Made by a program: the position numbers and the translations under genes. Below are positions 52,270 to 61,754 of a stretch of 64,000 bases of DNA, one piece after another; position 1 is the first letter of the stretch; each line of letters opens with the position of its first letter. This stretch comes from Thermoflexus sp. (GTDB lineage: Bacteria; Chloroflexota; Anaerolineae; Aggregatilineales; Aggregatilineaceae), in assembly GCA_020724465.1 (NCBI GenBank), contig DYGX01000005.1, positions 225,614 through 289,613 on the forward strand, given 5' to 3'. The notes beneath the pieces are model-generated. The model had not been told where the DNA came from, ran no database searches, and saw only the letters and a program-made list of their open reading frames with translations.

Positions 52270-53103
52270 TCACCGCACAACAGAGCGCTTTTCCAGCCGG
52301 TCGCGGATGGCGCGCACCGCGTCGCGCGTGCGGATGGTTTCCTGGCTGATGTTGATGCGCTGCATGTTGTGCCACCCGAACGTGGTCATGTACTCGATCG
52401 TCAGCGCCCCCCGGTACCCCACCGCGTGCAGGTCTTCGAGCAGATCGTTCAGGTTGAGCGTGCCCTGGTCGTGGGCGGTCTGAAGCTGGCCGCGACGCGC
52501 CTGGCGGATGTGCACGTGCGCCACATGCTCCAGCAGCGGCGCGACCTCGCGGCGGACGATGCCCTGGCAGGTGAAGTGCGCGTAGTCCAGCGTCAGGCTC
52601 AGGCCCGGGGCGGCTTCGAGCAGCAGCAGCGCGTCTTCGGGGCGCTGCGCCACCGAATCCAGGTGCGGCTCGAACGAAATGCGCAGATCGGTCTCGTCCA
52701 CCGCGTCAAGCATGCGCAGCAGGGCGGGGATCGACCGGGCGAGGCTGTGCTCGTGCCCGTCGGGGTGGATGATGCCCGGCGAGACGGTGATGCCGGGCGT
52801 GCCCAGCGCCAGCGCAAACGGCACCAGTTGCTCGAATAGCTCCAGTGCCGCTTCGCGCCGGTCCGGTTCGGGCGCGTTGATCTGCGGCAGCATCAGGTAG
52901 AGATCGGTCAGGTGCAGGTTGAGGCGCGCCAGCAAACCGCGGATGACGGTGGCCTGGGCTTCCGGCGTGTGCGCGGCGCGGGCTGCATCGAGATGCGGGC
53001 CGGTTCCCAGGTCGATGGCGCGGAAGCCCAGCCGGGCGATTGTCCCGGCGGCTTGTTCCAGCGGCAGATTGTTGTACGCCCAGGCGTGGCAGGCAATCAG
53101 CAT
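52270..53103 (-). CDS. Sugar phosphate isomerase/epimerase-like TIM-barrel protein
   Basis: 277 residues, AP-endonuclease family 2 / xylose-isomerase-like TIM barrel. It shows LGFRAIDLGTGPHLD, ITVSPGIIHPDGHEHSLA, ISFEPHLDSVAQRPEDALLL, LTLDYAHFTCQG and AHVHIRQARRGQL, with the Glu, Asp/His and His metal ligands expected at strand ends. ATG 53103 follows AAGAGGAC. The substrate is unknown; such proteins include hydroxypyruvate isomerase and inosose isomerases. No sugar-catabolic operon is next to it. Confidence 0.85.
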   Translation of the reverse strand: MLIACHAWAYNNLPLEQAAGTIARLGFRAIDLGTGPHLDAARAAHTPEAQATVIRGLLARLNLHLTDLYLMLPQINAPEPDRREAALELFEQLVPFALALGTPGITVSPGIIHPDGHEHSLARSIPALLRMLDAVDETDLRISFEPHLDSVAQRPEDALLLLEAAPGLSLTLDYAHFTCQGIVRREVAPLLEHVAHVHIRQARRGQLQTAHDQGTLNLNDLLEDLHAVGYRGALTIEYMTTFGWHNMQRINISQETIRTRDAVRAIRDRLEKRSVVR

Positions 53104-53189
53104 CGTGTCCTCTTTTCGAGGCGGCGCGATCCGATCGGCGATCTGCGGGTCATTATATGACGGCGCCGCAGCCGGGGCTACCGGGGCAG

Positions 53190-53744
53190 TCAGGGGCCGG
53201 TAACCGCTATCTGCAGGGTGTAACCGTCCGGCGGGGGCGGGACGGCGACGACCAGCGGCTCGACCAGCTCGTATTCGCAGCCCGGCTCGACGGCCAGCGC
53301 GAGCGACAGCGTCTGCGTGCGGGTGATGTCGTCCTGCGCCAGCCCAAGCACCTGAAACGCGGCATCGCACCCGGTCGCCGCGTGGATCGCCCCGGCGAGC
53401 ACGGCCCCGCCGAAATCGAACGTGCCGCGCGCTGCGGGCCGGCGGCACAGGCCGGAGTTATCCACCCGGTCGTAGAATGCGGCGAGGGCGTCGGGCGTGT
53501 CCCAGACGAAGGTCTCGCCCGCGCTGGCAAAGAGGAATTCGCTGCACACGCCGTCGAGCAGCGCCGTGTGGTTGGCGAACGTTCCGGTCATCGCCGCTAG
53601 CGCGGGGGTCGGCGCGGGCGCTGCGGCTCGCTGAGCGGCATCGGGCGTGGCGGTGATGACGACCGGCTCGCGCCGGTCCAGCACGCCGCACGCGGCGATC
53701 AGCGCGCTCAGGCAGCCCAGCAGCAGAACGATTCGCAGGCGCAT
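53190..53744 (-). CDS. Hypothetical lipoprotein
   Basis: 184 residues. The N-terminus MRLRIVLLLGCLSALIAACG ends in a lipobox (LIAAC), so the mature protein starts with cysteine and is membrane-anchored outside. A short Pro/Ala/Thr linker follows, then a beta-rich domain with four cysteines (DGVCSEF, SGLCRRP, ATGCDAAF, EPGCEYEL), possibly two disulfides. No known family recognised. Confidence 0.7.
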   Translation of the reverse strand: MRLRIVLLLGCLSALIAACGVLDRREPVVITATPDAAQRAAAPAPTPALAAMTGTFANHTALLDGVCSEFLFASAGETFVWDTPDALAAFYDRVDNSGLCRRPAARGTFDFGGAVLAGAIHAATGCDAAFQVLGLAQDDITRTQTLSLALAVEPGCEYELVEPLVVAVPPPPDGYTLQIAVTGP

Positions 53745-53934
53745 CCGTCCGCATCCTTGTCGATCACACCGGCTCTTCCCTCGATTGTAGCGCACTTCGC
53801 GGCGGCGCCGCGCCCGTCCGGACGCGCGCGGCGGTGGACAGACATCCCTGGCGGGCGTATACTCACCCCTGATCCGGACACCAGGCCGGGGCGTGTGGGG
53901 CACCGGCCAGCAGACAGAAAAGCGGGCGATTTCG

Positions 53935-54966
53935 ATGGATGCTTCCCAGGCCTATGTGGCAATCGAAGGCGTGATCGGGGTGGGCAAGACGACGCTGGCT
54001 CGCATGTTCCATCAGACGGTGGGCGGGCGGCTGGTGCTCGAAGTCTTCGAGGAAAACCCGTTTCTGAGCGATTTCTACACCGACCGCGCGCGCTACGCGT
54101 TCCAGACGCAGATATTCTTTTTGCTCAGCCGCTACCACCAGCAGCGCCAGCTCCGGCACATCCCGCGCCCGGTGATCAGCGATTACATGTTTGAGAAAGA
54201 CCGCCTGTTTGCACAGGTCAATCTGCGGGGCGACGAGCTGAAGACATATTACAGCGTGCAGGAAGCGCTGGCCGAGAACATCACCCCGCCGGACCTGGTC
54301 GTCTACCTGAAGGCCAGCACGGAGACGCTGATGGATCGCATCACCGCGCGCGACCGCCCGTACGAGCGCAACATGGACCCGGCCTACATCGACAGCCTGC
54401 GCGTCGCGTATGACGCGTTCTTCGCCAGCTACCAGGACGCGCCGGTGCTGACGATCGACACCAACAATCTGGATTTCGTCAAGAACGAGGCCGACCGCGA
54501 GGCGGTCTTCAGCCAGATCCGTGGGGCGCTGGGCGAGGGGCCGCGCCAGCCCGCGCTGCCGGGGCTGGATCGCGAGGTCGCGCCAGTGGCGCCGACCGGG
54601 GCACAGCCGGCGGCGGCGCAGTCATTTGATCCCGGCGCGCGCCGCCTGGTCGATTACCAGCGCCTGCACCGCGAGCTGGACCGCGACAAAGGCTTCTCGA
54701 CCGACCCGTATCTGAACTTCATGCTGCTTCAGGAAGAGGTCGGGGAGCTGGCGCGGGCCTTTCGCCAACACTGGCTCGCCGCGCAGACGGGCCAGACCGA
54801 TGCGGCGCTCCCGGCGCTGCGCGAGGAACTGGCCGACGTGCTGGCCTATGTCATCAAGCTGGCGAATTACGCGGGGGTCGATCTCGAAGCGGCTTATCTG
54901 GAAAAGATGCGCCACAACCGCGAGCGCACCTGGCACCCGGCGGACACAGGGGGAGACGCGCCATGA
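53935..54966 (+). CDS. Deoxynucleoside kinase fused to a MazG-type nucleotide pyrophosphohydrolase
   Basis: 343 residues. Residues 1-200 are a dNK-family kinase: the P-loop GVIGVGKTT (12-20), FEENPFLSDFY, the DYMFEKDRLFA form of the DRS region, and the lid arginines ITARDRPYERN. After a Pro/Ala linker (about 203-232) a MazG domain occupies about 238-335 with the metal motif EEVGE (267-271) and ELADVLAY (E298, D301). The kinase would make dNMPs by salvage and the MazG part would hydrolyse (d)NTPs, so the fusion joins nucleotide salvage with pool cleaning. ATG 53935 is chosen at the start of conservation. The next kinase gene overlaps it by four bases. Confidence 0.88.
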   Translation: MDASQAYVAIEGVIGVGKTTLARMFHQTVGGRLVLEVFEENPFLSDFYTDRARYAFQTQIFFLLSRYHQQRQLRHIPRPVISDYMFEKDRLFAQVNLRGDELKTYYSVQEALAENITPPDLVVYLKASTETLMDRITARDRPYERNMDPAYIDSLRVAYDAFFASYQDAPVLTIDTNNLDFVKNEADREAVFSQIRGALGEGPRQPALPGLDREVAPVAPTGAQPAAAQSFDPGARRLVDYQRLHRELDRDKGFSTDPYLNFMLLQEEVGELARAFRQHWLAAQTGQTDAALPALREELADVLAYVIKLANYAGVDLEAAYLEKMRHNRERTWHPADTGGDAP

Positions 54967-55625
54967 TCGCACCTGTGAATACCGACAAGAAATTTGTCGC
55001 CATCGCGGGCAATATCGGGATCGGCAAATCGACGCTGACCAGCATCCTGGCCGAGGCGTTCGGCTGGAAGCCGTTCTACGAGGCGGTGGACGAAAACCCC
55101 TACCTGGCCGATTTCTACGAGGATATGACGCGCTGGAGCTTTCATTCCCAGGTGTTTTTCCTCTCGCGGCGGCTGCAGCATCATCGCCAGTTGGTGGACC
55201 ACCCCGGTTCGGTGGTTCAGGACCGGAGCGTGTACGAGGACGCCGAGATCTTCGCCTGCAACCTGTACCAGCAGGGCTTGATGTCCGAGCGTGATTACCG
55301 CGCCTATCACGACCTGTACGAGGGGATTCGCGCGTTTCTGCCTCCGCCCGACCTGCTGATCTACCTCAAGGGCAGCGTCGAGACCCTGCTCAGCCGGATC
55401 CGGCTGCGGGGCCGCGACTATGAGCGCGAGATCTCGCCGCAGTATCTGGCGCAGCTCAACGCCTTGTACGACGCGTGGATCGAGCGTTGGGAGAGCTGCC
55501 CGGTGCTGGTCGTCCCGGCAGACACCATCGACTTCCAGCACGACGCGGCAGCCCGCACGCTGGTGATCGACGGCGTGCGAGATGCCCTGCGCCCGGCCCG
55601 GATCCACGTGCTCCGCCAGCCGTGA
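54963..55625 (+). CDS. Deoxynucleoside kinase
   Basis: 220 residues, dCK/dGK family. The P-loop is GNIGIGKSTLTSILAE, followed by DENPYLADFYEDM, the DRS motif in VVQDRSVYEDAEIF, and the lid LRGRDYERE with ERE arginine/glutamates. It phosphorylates deoxynucleosides (often dAdo or dGuo) for salvage. ATG 54963 lies in the last codons of the kinase-MazG gene. Having two different kinases in tandem recalls the heterodimeric dAK/dGK of lactobacilli, so the pair may form a mixed complex (inference). Confidence 0.92.
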   Translation: MIAPVNTDKKFVAIAGNIGIGKSTLTSILAEAFGWKPFYEAVDENPYLADFYEDMTRWSFHSQVFFLSRRLQHHRQLVDHPGSVVQDRSVYEDAEIFACNLYQQGLMSERDYRAYHDLYEGIRAFLPPPDLLIYLKGSVETLLSRIRLRGRDYEREISPQYLAQLNALYDAWIERWESCPVLVVPADTIDFQHDAAARTLVIDGVRDALRPARIHVLRQP

Positions 55626-55690
55626 GCCGCCCGGCTGTCCAGCGGAGTCTGTGCTAGAATACACCTGTTGGGCGCAGGAGAGACCGGCAT

Positions 55691-57313
55691 ATGACCGCAG
55701 CGCAAGGGATCCAGGCTCGTCTCAGCGAGACGCTTCGGCTCACGCTTGTCTACCGGCTGGCGCGCGAACTCAACGCGGAACTGCGCTCTGCGGATGTGGT
55801 GCGGCGTGTGCTGCACGCCACGGCAGAGGCGCTGGGAACCCCGTACGCGAGTATCGTCAGCTTCCGGCGGCGCGAGCTGCACGATGTCTACGTGCTGGGC
55901 GGCGGCACAGGCAGCGATCCGCGCCCGGCCCTCAGGCGCGTCCTGAAAGACGGCCTGGCAGGGTTTGTGCTGCACAATCACCGGACGGTGGTTGTCAACG
56001 ACATCACCGCCAACCCGTTGTGGCTGCCGCTGCCGGACGAGCCGCTGTCGCCGCAGTTCGGCTCGGCGCTGTGCGTGCCTCTGATCCACTCGGGCGAGGT
56101 GGTCGGCGTGATGACGCTGGCGCACCCCGCGCGCGGCTACTTCACCGCAGACGCGATCAATTTGACGGCCACCATCAGCGAGATGGGCGCGGCGGCGCTG
56201 ACCAATACCCTGCTGCTGGAATCTGCCCGCGAGGCCGAACAGCGTTACGCCGCCCTGTTCGACGATGCCATTGTGCCGATCATCATCACCGATTTGCAGG
56301 GGGCGATCCAGGTCGCCAACCAGCGCGCCTGCGAGTTCCTGGGCTACAGCCTGGAAGAGCTTCAGCACCGGACGATTTCCTCGATTCACCGCGTCGGGAC
56401 CGGCCCACTGATCGGGGACCGCTTCGATCATCTGCAGCGCGGGCTGGAAGTGCGTTTCCGCTCGGTGGTCTGGCGCAAGGACGGCACAAGCTGCGCGGTG
56501 CAGGTTTATGCCAAGCGGCTGAATCACGGGGCCGGGTCCGACCAGATCCAGTGGATCGAGCACGACCTCAGCTCGCAGATTATGGTCGAAGAGATGCGCC
56601 GCGACATGAGCGCGATGGTCTACCACGACCTGCGCGGCCCGCTGGGCAACGTGTATTCCAGCCTGGAAGCGCTTAACCGGCTGCTGGCCGACGACGCGCG
56701 TCCGCAGGTGCGCAACCTGCTCGACGTCGCCTGCCGCGCCAGCCAGCAGGCCCGGCGCCTGGCCGATTCGCTGCTCGATATTCAGCGGCTGGAAGAGGGG
56801 ATGCGCCTGCGCGACCGCCACAATAGCGATCTCAACGCGCTGGTGCGCGATGCAGTCGAGCAGATGCGCCCGCTGGCCGACGAGAAAAACATCAGCATGC
56901 GCCTGGCGCTGGCATCCGATCTGCCGCTGATCTACATCGAAGCGGATATGATCGAGCGCGTGATCAGCAACCTGATCGACAACGCCATCAAGTACTCGCC
57001 CGATGGGAGCGTGATCGTGATCAGCACGGCCAGCAGCGGCAGCGAGGTGTACGTGCGCGTCAAGGATACCGGCCCCGGCATCCCGCCGGACGCGCAGCAG
57101 TCGATCTTCGACAAGTTCTCGCGCGTGCGCTACCGCGACGTGCCGCGAGGGGTTGGCCTGGGATTGGCGTTCTGCAAGCTGGCTGTTGAGGCGCACGGCG
57201 GGCGCATCTGGGTGCGCAGCACCGGCACGACCGGGTCGGTGTTCACCTTTGCCCTGCCGGTCGACGCTCCGGCTACGAACGAGCTACCGTCTTTGGGGAT
57301 GGGTCTGACGTGA
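55691..57313 (+). CDS. Soluble sensor histidine kinase (GAF-PAS-HisKA-HATPase)
   Basis: 540 residues with no membrane helix. A GAF domain (about 20-175; ALCVPLIHSGEVVGVMTLAHP) is followed by a PAS domain (AIVPIIITDLQGAIQVANQR), a HisKA with the histidine in MVYHDLRGPLGN, and a HATPase with NLIDNAIKYSP, DTGPGIPPDA and GVGLGLAFCKLAVEAHGG. A TAGAAT at 55655-55660 may be the -10, and AGGAGAGA precedes ATG 55691. Its TGA overlaps the ATG of the following lipoprotein. No receiver-domain gene is nearby. Confidence 0.9.
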   Translation: MTAAQGIQARLSETLRLTLVYRLARELNAELRSADVVRRVLHATAEALGTPYASIVSFRRRELHDVYVLGGGTGSDPRPALRRVLKDGLAGFVLHNHRTVVVNDITANPLWLPLPDEPLSPQFGSALCVPLIHSGEVVGVMTLAHPARGYFTADAINLTATISEMGAAALTNTLLLESAREAEQRYAALFDDAIVPIIITDLQGAIQVANQRACEFLGYSLEELQHRTISSIHRVGTGPLIGDRFDHLQRGLEVRFRSVVWRKDGTSCAVQVYAKRLNHGAGSDQIQWIEHDLSSQIMVEEMRRDMSAMVYHDLRGPLGNVYSSLEALNRLLADDARPQVRNLLDVACRASQQARRLADSLLDIQRLEEGMRLRDRHNSDLNALVRDAVEQMRPLADEKNISMRLALASDLPLIYIEADMIERVISNLIDNAIKYSPDGSVIVISTASSGSEVYVRVKDTGPGIPPDAQQSIFDKFSRVRYRDVPRGVGLGLAFCKLAVEAHGGRIWVRSTGTTGSVFTFALPVDAPATNELPSLGMGLT

Positions 57314-58368
57314 TGCGACCGGCACATCGAGCGCCGCGCCGCCTGAGGATGTGCGGCGCGTTGGGAGTGGCTTTCATCGTGGCAGGCGCGCTGCTGGCCG
57401 CGTGCGGGGGTGAGGCGCAGCCGGTGATCGTCACCGTGCCGCCCAGCGCGACCTGGACGCCATCGGTCACGCCGACCGACCCGCCCGCCGCCGCGGCCCT
57501 GCCAACCGCGACCGACATGCCGACTCGCCCGCCGAGCACGCGCACGCCCGGCGCGCCCCCCGCCTTTCCGCTGGTGCCGACCATCCCGCCGCCGCCGGAA
57601 ACGCTGACGGCCACCGCCGCGCCGACCTTTGTTGCCGCGGCGATTGAGTATTTCACCACCGACAGCGCCTCGGTGGCCCCCGGCGAGAACGTCACGCTGT
57701 TCTGGCGCGTCAACGGGGCGGACCGCGCGCGCATCTACCGCGTGGACGAGGACGGCGAGCGCCTCTTCCGCTGGGATGTCATGGGCACCGGGCAGTTGAC
57801 GGTGGGCACGCGCGCCGCCGACCGGGATGTGGCCCGCTTCCTGCTCACCGCGCAGATCGGCCAGACGGAAGTCGAGCAGCTTTTGCAGATCCCGCTGCGC
57901 TGCCCCGATCTGTGGTTCTTTGACCCGCCGCCCGACGCCTGCGCCGCTGCTCCGGCTCAGGTCACGCTGCAGGCGGAGCAGACCTTTGAGCGCGGGCGGA
58001 TGGTGTGGGTCGCCTCGCTGGGCCGGGTGTACGTGATCTTTGAGGACGGTCTGCGGCCCGGTTGGGCGCAGTACCCGGACGAGTTCAACGAAGGCGACCC
58101 GGAGCGCGATGATTCGCTGGTGCCCCCACCCGGCCTGGAGCAGCCGATCCGGGGCTTTGGGCTGGTCTGGCGCAGCAACCCGCGCGTGCGCGAGCGACTG
58201 GGCTGGGCGCTGTCGCCAGAAGTGCCCTACGAAGGTATGGTACAATCGGACGCCGCCGAGCCGAGCGTGGCGACGCTCTATCTGCGCACGCGAGACGGCG
58301 GAATCCTGGCGCTCAACGCGCAGACAAATGAGTGGGACGTATTGTATGCAGCGCCGAACGCGGACTGA
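57313..58368 (+). CDS. Lipoprotein with Thr/Pro-rich linker
   Basis: 351 residues. The lipobox LLAACG after a hydrophobic helix is followed by a Thr/Pro/Ala linker to about residue 105. A beta-sandwich-like segment comes next (FTTDSASVAPGENVTLFWRV), then a conserved-looking domain with the pair CPDLW...ACAAAP. The central motif is an Ig-like or CARDB-like fold often found in Chloroflexota lipoproteins. Function unknown. ATG 57313 overlaps the kinase stop by one base, so it is co-translated with the sensor kinase and may feed it an envelope signal (inference). Confidence 0.7.
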   Translation: MRPAHRAPRRLRMCGALGVAFIVAGALLAACGGEAQPVIVTVPPSATWTPSVTPTDPPAAAALPTATDMPTRPPSTRTPGAPPAFPLVPTIPPPPETLTATAAPTFVAAAIEYFTTDSASVAPGENVTLFWRVNGADRARIYRVDEDGERLFRWDVMGTGQLTVGTRAADRDVARFLLTAQIGQTEVEQLLQIPLRCPDLWFFDPPPDACAAAPAQVTLQAEQTFERGRMVWVASLGRVYVIFEDGLRPGWAQYPDEFNEGDPERDDSLVPPPGLEQPIRGFGLVWRSNPRVRERLGWALSPEVPYEGMVQSDAAEPSVATLYLRTRDGGILALNAQTNEWDVLYAAPNAD

Positions 58369-58402
58369 TCCGCCGGCGCGGTAGAGCCAGATAGGAAGCA
58401 GG

Positions 58403-59569
58403 ATGCTCAACGAGCCTTCGGTCTTTTCCACCGGGCAAACCGCCGGTGAGGAACCGGCGCCACCTTCGCCCGCGGTGATGCCGCAACCCAGCCCGTCGGT
58501 CCCAGAGCTGGACGCTGCCGTCCACGCTGTGATGGACGTGCTGCAGGTCAACTACGATCCGCCGCCGCCGGCGAAGGCCGTCTTTACCGGGCGCCTGCGG
58601 CTGGACAGCGAAGCGGCGTTCGAAAAGCTCGACGCCGCTTTTGCCGCGCAGGACTATCACGCGGTGCTGACCACCGACGACGAAGGCCGCCATGTGATCC
58701 TGGCGATCAAAGGGCGCATCCGGCCCGGCCCGCGCCCGTGGTGGCCGAACGCCCTGTTGCTGGTCCTGACGTTCCTCAGCCTGCTCTACGTGGGCGCGGC
58801 GCAGCAGGCCAGCATCGACAACCGGACGACAATTGTGCTGTGGCAGGGTCTGCCTTATGCGCTGAGCTTGCTGCTGATTCTGGGCACGCACGAGCTGGGG
58901 CACTTTTTCGCCGCGCGCCACCACAAGGTCAACGTCACGCTGCCCTATTTCATCCCCATGCCGCTGTTCTTCTTCGGCACGCTGGGCGCGTTCATTCAAC
59001 TGCGCGAGCCCATGCGCAACCGCAAGATCCTGTTCGACGTCGGGGCTGCCGGTCCGCTGGCCGGGCTGGTGGTGGCGATCCCGATCCTGCTGATCGGGTT
59101 GGCGACGTCCAACATCGAGCCGATGCCCAAGGAGCCGTTTATCCTGGAAGGGGACTCGCTGTTCTACGCGGCGGCGAAGTGGCTGGTCTTTGGACGGTTC
59201 CTGCCCAGCAACGGGGAAGACGTGTTTATCAACCAGCTTGCCAAAGCGGGGTGGACCGGCCTGTTCATCACCGGCCTGAACCTGATCCCGCTGGGCCAGC
59301 TTGACGGCGGGCATGTCGCCTATACGCTGCTTGGCCGCCGCGCTCAACGGTTGTATATGCCGCTGATCGGCGCGTTTCTGCTGCTGTCGTTCTTCAACTC
59401 GTCGTGGCTGCTGTGGACCATGCTGCTTTTCTTCCTGGGGCGCGTGTACGCGACGCCGCTGGACACGGTCACGCCGCTGGACTCGCGCCGGCGGCGGCTG
59501 GGGTGGTTCACGCTGGCCGTCTTCGTGATGGTCTTCGTGCCCGACCCGCTTAACCTGATCCAGCCCTAG
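58403..59569 (+). CDS. Site-2-type membrane metalloprotease (peptidase M50)
   Basis: 388 residues. A soluble N-terminal ~110 residues is followed by about six membrane helices. The zinc motif HELGH is at 163-167 (GTHELGHFFAARHHKV) and the distal metal ligand motif is in GQLDGGHVAY. GAAGPLAGLVVAIP is also typical. The lack of a PDZ domain and the long N-terminal part match the plant EGY / cyanobacterial-type S2P. Such proteases cut membrane-bound regulators such as anti-sigma factors. It starts 34 bases after the lipoprotein gene and 9 bases before the transglycosylase gene. Confidence 0.9.
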   Translation: MLNEPSVFSTGQTAGEEPAPPSPAVMPQPSPSVPELDAAVHAVMDVLQVNYDPPPPAKAVFTGRLRLDSEAAFEKLDAAFAAQDYHAVLTTDDEGRHVILAIKGRIRPGPRPWWPNALLLVLTFLSLLYVGAAQQASIDNRTTIVLWQGLPYALSLLLILGTHELGHFFAARHHKVNVTLPYFIPMPLFFFGTLGAFIQLREPMRNRKILFDVGAAGPLAGLVVAIPILLIGLATSNIEPMPKEPFILEGDSLFYAAAKWLVFGRFLPSNGEDVFINQLAKAGWTGLFITGLNLIPLGQLDGGHVAYTLLGRRAQRLYMPLIGAFLLLSFFNSSWLLWTMLLFFLGRVYATPLDTVTPLDSRRRRLGWFTLAVFVMVFVPDPLNLIQP

Positions 59570-59578
59570 GCCGCTACT

Positions 59579-60427
59579 ATGCCTCGCAAAGCCGCTTCAT
59601 CGAGTTCTCAGCAGGGCAAATCACGCGCGGCGCGCGCATCTGGGACCGGGCGTCGCCGGACCAAGACCCCGCCGCCCCCGTCCATGCGCGAGAAGGTCGT
59701 CCACCGCCTGCGCGTGGCGCGGCGATTGGGAGTGGCGGTGCTGGTCGTCATCGCCGCGCTGGATGTGCTGTTCATCGCCGGCGCGCTTTCTCCGGCGGAG
59801 ATCAAGGCGCTGTGGCCGTTCGCGGCGCTGCGCTCCGGGCCGCACTTCATCACCGACCCGGACGCCCCGCTGGCGCCGTTTTATGCTCCGGCGGTGTTGT
59901 ACTGGCGCGACTCCATCGAGCGCTGGGCGCGCGAGTACACCGTCAACCCAAACGTGATCGCGATTGTGATGCAGATCGAGTCGTGTGGGGACCCGGACGC
60001 GGTGTCGAGCGCCGGGGCGATGGGGTTGATGCAGGTAATGCCGTTTCACTTCGAGAACGGCGAGAACATGATCAATCCTGAAACCAACGTCCGGCGGGGC
60101 ATGACGGTTTTTCACGAGTGCCTGAGCGTGTTCTCCGGCTGGGATCTGGGCCTGGCCCTGGCCTGCTACAACGGCGGGCCGAGCGTGACACAGCGGGCCT
60201 TCAACACCTGGGCGCGCGAAACGCAATCCTATTATCGCTGGGCGACGGGAATGTGGAGCGACGTGCGGGCCAACAACAGCTCCAGCGCCACGCTGGATAA
60301 CTGGCTGGCATCCGGGGGTGCGCGGTTGTGCCAGGAAGCCGAACGCACGCAGGCGGCGCATGCCTCGGCCTATGCTTCTCCTGAGGGCGGTATGTCGCTC
60401 GCTTCGGCAGCCGTACCCGGTTCATAG
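59579..60427 (+). CDS. Membrane-anchored lytic transglycosylase (SLT family)
   Basis: 282 residues. A basic Ser/Arg/Pro N-terminus leads into one membrane helix (LGVAVLVVIAALDVLFIAGA). An SLT (GH23) domain follows with the catalytic glutamate in IVMQIESCGDPDAVSSAGAM, then GLMQVMPFHF and ALACYNGGPSV. It cleaves peptidoglycan glycan strands to anhydro ends outside the membrane. Its last 58 bases overlap the opposite-strand macro-domain gene. Confidence 0.88.
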   Translation: MPRKAASSSSQQGKSRAARASGTGRRRTKTPPPPSMREKVVHRLRVARRLGVAVLVVIAALDVLFIAGALSPAEIKALWPFAALRSGPHFITDPDAPLAPFYAPAVLYWRDSIERWAREYTVNPNVIAIVMQIESCGDPDAVSSAGAMGLMQVMPFHFENGENMINPETNVRRGMTVFHECLSVFSGWDLGLALACYNGGPSVTQRAFNTWARETQSYYRWATGMWSDVRANNSSSATLDNWLASGGARLCQEAERTQAAHASAYASPEGGMSLASAAVPGS

Positions 60428-60855
60428 GCGCGGTAGAGCACCAGCGGCACGGCGATCAGCGGCGCGTATTGGCGCACCAGGTCCTCGAACATCGGCCATT
60501 CAAGCGCGTCCACCAGCGGCAGCAGCGCCAGGCTGCGCAGCCCCTCGCGCCTGCCGTGATGGTAGAGGTAGAGCAGCGCCGCCTCGATGTAGCGGGGGCG
60601 GGGCGGACCCTGCGGCGTCTCGCGCACGATGAACGCTGCCAGCCAGGGGGTTCCCTCGCGCCAGAACCACACGCTGCCGGGGTGCAGCCGCCCCGCGCGC
60701 CCCTGGCGCCGGTATTCGCTGACAAACACGGGATAGCGGTCTTGCAGGCGCGTGAAGACGGGTTCCGCGGGCAGGCGCCCGGCGGCGTTCAGGCCCAGCG
60801 CGGCGGTCTGCGCCTGCGTGGCGAAAATGTCTCCGGAAACGACCGTCAGTCCCAT
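60370..60855 (-). CDS. Macro-domain-like protein (ADP-ribose binding/processing?)
   Basis: 161 residues. The N-terminus VVSGDIFATQAQTAALGLNA matches the first strand and loop of macro domains (GDI...D..V/L.N), and the later block LRSLALLPLVDALEWPMFEDLVRQY resembles the end of DarG-like macro domains. These bind ADP-ribose or remove it from proteins or DNA. The match is partial: the usual glycine-rich phosphate loop (GxxG(I/V)A) is not clear, so the call is tentative. ATG 60855 follows AAGAGACGG. Converges and overlaps with the lytic transglycosylase gene by 58 bases. Confidence 0.55.
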   Translation of the reverse strand: MGLTVVSGDIFATQAQTAALGLNAAGRLPAEPVFTRLQDRYPVFVSEYRRQGRAGRLHPGSVWFWREGTPWLAAFIVRETPQGPPRPRYIEAALLYLYHHGRREGLRSLALLPLVDALEWPMFEDLVRQYAPLIAVPLVLYRAYEPGTAAEASDIPPSGEA

Positions 60856-60884
60856 CCGTCTCTTGCCTGGTATGTGGTGACCGG

Positions 60885-60925
60885 GAACGAAAACGCCGGA
60901 AGGTGCAGCGTTGCCCTTCCGGCGT
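60885..60925 (-). terminator. Rho-independent terminator after rplA
   Basis: Perfect 11-bp stem ACGCCGGAAGG (60893-60903) / CCTTCCGGCGT (60915-60925) with an 11-base loop. On the minus strand it is followed by TTTTCGTT. It closes the secE-nusG-rplK-rplA transcript; rplJ and rplL are not downstream. Confidence 0.88.
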
Positions 60926-60956
60926 ATCGCGTTGAGTCAAGCGGCCAAGAGAAGTC

Positions 60957-61679
<723 letters not shown>

Positions 61680-61754
61680 GGGATGATGAGTCTCCTTGTG
61701 GTCCTGGCGGGCGCGCGGCGCCCTCCCACGCATACGAAATGTGAAACCGAACGG

